DNA from: Hyphomicrobiales bacterium
GTDB taxonomy: Bacteria; Pseudomonadota; Alphaproteobacteria; Rhizobiales; Xanthobacteraceae
NCBI GenBank assembly: GCA_017305665.1
Contig: JAFKKH010000026.1
Coordinates: forward strand, 36,001 to 100,000
DNA: 64,000 bases
Reading direction: 5' to 3'
In this document: one piece after another, positions 60,559 to 64,000 of the stretch
Layout of the letters: the number at the start of each line of letters is the position of its first letter
Numbering within the stretch: the first letter of the stretch is position 1
The notes under the pieces: generated by a model
What the model saw: the letters and a program-made list of their open reading frames with translations, nothing else
What the model was told of the DNA's origin: nothing
Database searches by the model: none
Program-made: the position numbers and the translations under genes

Positions 60559-62079
60559 TCACGACGCGATCGCGCGCTCCATCGCGACTTCGGCCTTGAG
60601 ACTGTCGAGGTCGCGATAGATCGAGGACACCGCCAGCACACGGCCGTTCCGCTTGTAGCGCAACACGCAATCCCTGTCGGCGACACTGCCGTCGACCTCG
60701 ATCTCATCCCATTTCTCGGCGTGACCGACATAGTTGATGGGCACGTCGTAGTGCTGACTCCAGAAGAACGGCACGGCGTCGAACTTCTCGCGATGCCCCA
60801 GCATGTTGCGCGCAGCCGTTTGTCCCTGCCGTTCGGCCACCACCCAATGCTCGACACGGATATTTTCGCCCGAATGCGGATCGGGCCAGCGCACGATATC
60901 GCCCGCGGCGTAAATGCCGGGAACGCTGGTTTCCAGAAACTCGTTCACGACGATGCCACGGTCGACTTTCAACCCCGCCTTTTCCGCGAGCTCCAGGCGC
61001 GGCTTCACGCCAACGCCCACCACGACGAGATCGGCGTCCAGCGTACCGCCGCTTTTGAGCGTCGCCTTCTGCTTGTCGATCGTGGTGATGGTGTCTTCGA
61101 GATGGAAGATGACGCCGTGCTCTTCATGCAGTGCGCGGACGAAATCGCCCATCTCGGGTCCCAGCACCCGCTCCATCGGGCGTTTTTCCGGCGCAACGAC
61201 ATGCACCTCGATCTCGCGGGCCCGCAATGATGCGGCCACTTCGAGCCCGATGAAACTCGCGCCGATCACCACCACCCGCCGCGCAGACTTCGCCATGTCG
61301 ATGATGGCGCGGCTATCAGCAAGCGACCGCAACGTATGGACATGCGGCAGGTCCGCACCCGGAATCGGCAACCGAACCGGCTCGGCGCCCGTCGCCAGCA
61401 GCAGCCGATCGTATCCGATGGTACCTGCGGATGTCGCAAGCTGCCGCGCCTTGGTGTCGATGCCGGTCACGGTGGTGCGCAATCGCAAGTCGATGTTGGC
61501 CTCGCGGTAGGAATCATCCGACTTGAGCGGCAGCCAATCTTCCGGCGCGCTGCCAGCGAGATAATCCTTGGACAGGTTGGGACGGTCGACCGGCGACGCG
61601 TCGTCGTTGCTCAGCATAACGATGCTGCCCTTATGGTCGTGCCGCCGCAGCATCTCCGCGGCCGCAAAGCCGGCCGCGCCGCCGCCGACGATGACGATCT
61701 TCTCGGGGTGGCCGGCTTTCGGTGCCTTGCCGGATGACGGCTGCTCACGCTTGCCGCGCACAAAAATCCGACCATCGCGCTGCTCAACATCCCAGACGTC
61801 GAGTGCGCTGAACGCGGGCGCGCGAACCGCCTCGCCGGTGCGCAAATCGAAGCAGGCATGATGCCAGGGGCAGCGAACAGCGCCATCGGCCACGAGCCCA
61901 TCGACGAGCGGCCCATGGTAATGACTGCAGTGAGCGCCGATCGCGAAAATCTCGGACCCATCGCGCACCAGCAGAACCTCGTCGTCGCCGACGTGGCCGA
62001 CAAGCTTGTCGTCCTTGAACGCGCCGGGATCAACGCCCTGGGTCAGATCGGGTCCACTCGGTTGAGCCTCATCAGCCAT
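60559..62079 (-). CDS. Rieske-FAD oxidoreductase (AIFL-type ferredoxin reductase)
   Basis: A 506-residue fusion: an N-terminal Rieske domain (about 15-110) with both cluster motifs, CSHYHGPL and CPWHHACF, and a ferredoxin reductase-type FAD/NAD(P)H domain (about 125-505; VIVGGGAAGFAAAEML, VVIGASFIGLEVAASL, IYAAGDIVRW). It resembles apoptosis-inducing-factor-like proteins and rubredoxin/ferredoxin reductases. GGGAGG precedes ATG 62079. Its electron acceptor is not encoded here. Confidence 0.93.
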   Translation of the reverse strand: MADEAQPSGPDLTQGVDPGAFKDDKLVGHVGDDEVLLVRDGSEIFAIGAHCSHYHGPLVDGLVADGAVRCPWHHACFDLRTGEAVRAPAFSALDVWDVEQRDGRIFVRGKREQPSSGKAPKAGHPEKIVIVGGGAAGFAAAEMLRRHDHKGSIVMLSNDDASPVDRPNLSKDYLAGSAPEDWLPLKSDDSYREANIDLRLRTTVTGIDTKARQLATSAGTIGYDRLLLATGAEPVRLPIPGADLPHVHTLRSLADSRAIIDMAKSARRVVVIGASFIGLEVAASLRAREIEVHVVAPEKRPMERVLGPEMGDFVRALHEEHGVIFHLEDTITTIDKQKATLKSGGTLDADLVVVGVGVKPRLELAEKAGLKVDRGIVVNEFLETSVPGIYAAGDIVRWPDPHSGENIRVEHWVVAERQGQTAARNMLGHREKFDAVPFFWSQHYDVPINYVGHAEKWDEIEVDGSVADRDCVLRYKRNGRVLAVSSIYRDLDSLKAEVAMERAIAS

Positions 62080-62213
62080 CCGTTGATCCTCCCGTCGCAC
62101 AATGGAGCCCGCGCGATATCGCGCGGGCACGTCCGTCAGTTCACACCTGTTAAGATTGAATGGGAAGGAAAAGGTTCCGCCGATCTTCCGGTATATGGGC
62201 CATGAACCACCGA

Positions 62214-63815
62214 TCATTCAACGCGCGGCAGCACCTCGAACTGATGGAATGGCGGTGGCGACGACAGCGTCCACTCGAGCGTGGTTGCGCCAGATCCCCA
62301 GGGGTTGGCTACAGCCCGCTCCTTGCGGATGAGGGCATAAATCATGCCCACGACGAATACGAGCGTGCCGGCCGCCGATATATAGGCTCCGATCGATGAG
62401 ATGTGGTTCAAGCCAGCAAACGCATCTGGATAGTCGGCAACGCGTCGTGGCATTCCCGCCAGGCCGAGGAAATGCATCGGAAAGAACGCCAGATTGACAC
62501 CGACGAAGGTAAGCCAGAAGTGCAGCTTCCCGAAAAATTCCGAATACATGTATCCGGTTATTTTCGGGAACCAGTAGTACCAGCCCGCGAAGATGGCGAA
62601 TACCGCGCCGAGGGACAGCACATAGTGGAAATGTGCAACGACGTAGTAGGTGTCCTGCAAGACCCGATCGATGCCGGGATTGGCGAGCACCACGCCGGTG
62701 ACACCGCCGACCGTGAACACGAACACGAATCCGATCGCCCACAACATCGGCGTCTTGAAGCTTATCGAGCCGCCCCACATGGTGGCGATCCAGGAAAAGA
62801 TCTTGATGCCGGTCGGCACCGCAATCACCATGCTGGCAAGGGCAAAGTAAGCCTGCGCACTGCTCGACATACCGACGGTGTACATGTGGTGAGCCCAGAC
62901 CACGAAGCCGATGAACCCGATCGCCACCATGGCATAGACCATGCCGAGATAGCCGAAGATCGGCTTTCGGCTGAAGGTCGAGGTCACGTGGCTGATGATT
63001 CCGAAACCCGGCAACACCATGATGTAAACCTCGGGGTGACCGAAGAACCAGAACAGGTGCTGATAGAGCACCGGATCTCCACCGCCCTCGGCCGCGAAGA
63101 AGGTGGTGCCAAAATTACGATCGGTCAGCAGCATGGTGATCGCACCAGCGAGCACAGGCAACGACAGCAGGAGCAGGAACGCCGTCACGAGCACCGACCA
63201 TGCGAACAACGGCATCTTGTGCAAGGTCATGCCGGGCGCGCGCATGTTGAAGATGGTGGTGATGAAATTGATGGCGCCAAGAATCGAGGATGCGCCGGCG
63301 AGATGGAGCGAGAGGATCACGAAATCCACCGCGGGGCCCGGATGCCCCGATGTCGATAACGGCGCATAGAGCGTCCAGCCGGTTCCGGCGCCATCAGAGC
63401 CGGGCTCGCCTCCGACGAACATCGAAATGATAAGGAGCGCAAACGACGCCGGAAGCAGCCAGAACGAGATGTTGTTCATGCGCGGGAACGCCATGTCCGG
63501 CGCGCCGATCATCAGCGGCACCATCCAGTTGCCGAAACCGCCCATCATCGCCGGCATCAGCGTGAAGAAGATCATGATCAAGCCATGACCGGTGACGAAC
63601 ACGTTGTAGGTATGCGTGTTGGTGAAGATCTCGAGGCCCGGCTGTTGCAATTCCATCCGGATCATGACCGAAAAGAACCCGCCGATCAGTCCGGCGCAGA
63701 TCGCGAACACAAAGTACATCGTCCCGATGTCCTTGTGATTCGTCGAATATACGTAGCGGCGCCAGCCGGTCGGGTGAGCGCTGGCATGAGGATCGACGGT
63801 TGCATTCGCTGCCAT
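62214..63815 (-). CDS. ctaD: Cytochrome c oxidase subunit I (aa3 type)
   Basis: The catalytic subunit of an aa3-type cytochrome c oxidase, 533 residues with twelve membrane helices. Heme/Cu ligands and channel residues are present: [22 protein letters not shown] (including the D-channel Glu), WAHHMYTVG for Cu[18 protein letters not shown] (K-channel Lys) and [24 protein letters not shown]. No subunits II or III, nor ctaB/ctaG, are seen on the low-coordinate side; subunit II may be beyond the right edge. The 185 bp to the window end hold no supported gene. Confidence 0.96.
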   Translation of the reverse strand: MAANATVDPHASAHPTGWRRYVYSTNHKDIGTMYFVFAICAGLIGGFFSVMIRMELQQPGLEIFTNTHTYNVFVTGHGLIMIFFTLMPAMMGGFGNWMVPLMIGAPDMAFPRMNNISFWLLPASFALLIISMFVGGEPGSDGAGTGWTLYAPLSTSGHPGPAVDFVILSLHLAGASSILGAINFITTIFNMRAPGMTLHKMPLFAWSVLVTAFLLLLSLPVLAGAITMLLTDRNFGTTFFAAEGGGDPVLYQHLFWFFGHPEVYIMVLPGFGIISHVTSTFSRKPIFGYLGMVYAMVAIGFIGFVVWAHHMYTVGMSSSAQAYFALASMVIAVPTGIKIFSWIATMWGGSISFKTPMLWAIGFVFVFTVGGVTGVVLANPGIDRVLQDTYYVVAHFHYVLSLGAVFAIFAGWYYWFPKITGYMYSEFFGKLHFWLTFVGVNLAFFPMHFLGLAGMPRRVADYPDAFAGLNHISSIGAYISAAGTLVFVVGMIYALIRKERAVANPWGSGATTLEWTLSSPPPFHQFEVLPRVE

Positions 63816-64000
63816 ATCGACATTCTCCCATCGGTAACGTCGGATGGAGCTGCAACTTCATCCTGAGAAGGGAATTCAATCCTCGAATCAAATATTCGAA
63901 ACGGCGATTTCGATCGTTTGAATCGGGGCGGCCTGGGCTTCGGTCACGGTTCGGAATCCCGTGACTCGATGGACGCGATAGGGAGGAATCTCTGTCGCAA

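Overview
The window is high-GC alphaproteobacterial chromosome. Gene content (sciP and flbD with flagellar genes, homospermidine synthase, a CsoR-type copper switch, alphaproteobacterial initiator tRNA) and the style of its intergenic palindromes point to the Bradyrhizobium/Rhodopseudomonas/Afipia group (Nitrobacteraceae). The genus is an inference. There is no prophage, CRISPR array, transposase or rRNA, so most of it reads as ordinary core or shell chromosome. The most interesting signals are regulatory DNA and atypical family members rather than a defence island.

Layout. 1-9.5 kb: the 3'-truncated mnmA, then a flagellar block fliK-flgD, sciP, fliF-fliG-fliH-fliN-flbD, with a sigma-54-type promoter and an upstream palindrome before fliK and a tandem CtrA-like site before fliF. 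9.4-22.8 kb: housekeeping and metabolic genes (LLM oxidoreductase, small helicase, beta-barrel outer membrane protein, kdsD, CMD/HxlR pair with a double operator, NfeD-SPFH pair, hemH, MAPEG, OsmC, M3 peptidase). 22.8-28.9 kb: a polyamine region in which a structured leader RNA precedes ornithine decarboxylase; a GNAT gene, Rnk, a CDF transporter and homospermidine synthase follow. 29-35.6 kb: a minus-strand metal region (MgtC, WD40, COG0523 GTPase, ZnuB, ZnuC, a 61-residue His-rich membrane peptide) headed by a perfect Zur-type box, then crcB and sodB. 35.7-42.6 kb: GNAT, MATE, DUF2147, a cyclase-like DUF3095 protein, a copper P-type ATPase divergent from csoR over an 11+11 bp operator, and tRNA-fMet.

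42.9-53.3 kb: oxidative catabolism (aldehyde dehydrogenase and GMC oxidase, atypical SDR and quinone oxidoreductase, two MBL hydrolases around FAH and GST genes), CvpA and Ogt. 53.4-57.5 kb: small regulatory modules, including an XRE-cupin regulator whose start codon lies inside a 16+16 bp palindrome, and an ECF41-type sigma factor with a match to the ECF41 promoter beside two AhpD/CMD genes. 57.5-64 kb: a GntR/PhyH/SAF-oxidoreductase trio, a Rieske-FAD reductase and a cytochrome c oxidase subunit I gene with no other oxidase subunits in view.

The main themes are layered flagellar control (CtrA, SciP, FlbD with sigma-54), polyamine synthesis from ornithine to homospermidine under a likely RNA control element, and metal homeostasis (zinc uptake, zinc-type efflux, copper efflux). 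All functions are assigned by reading the translated sequence; no database search was run.
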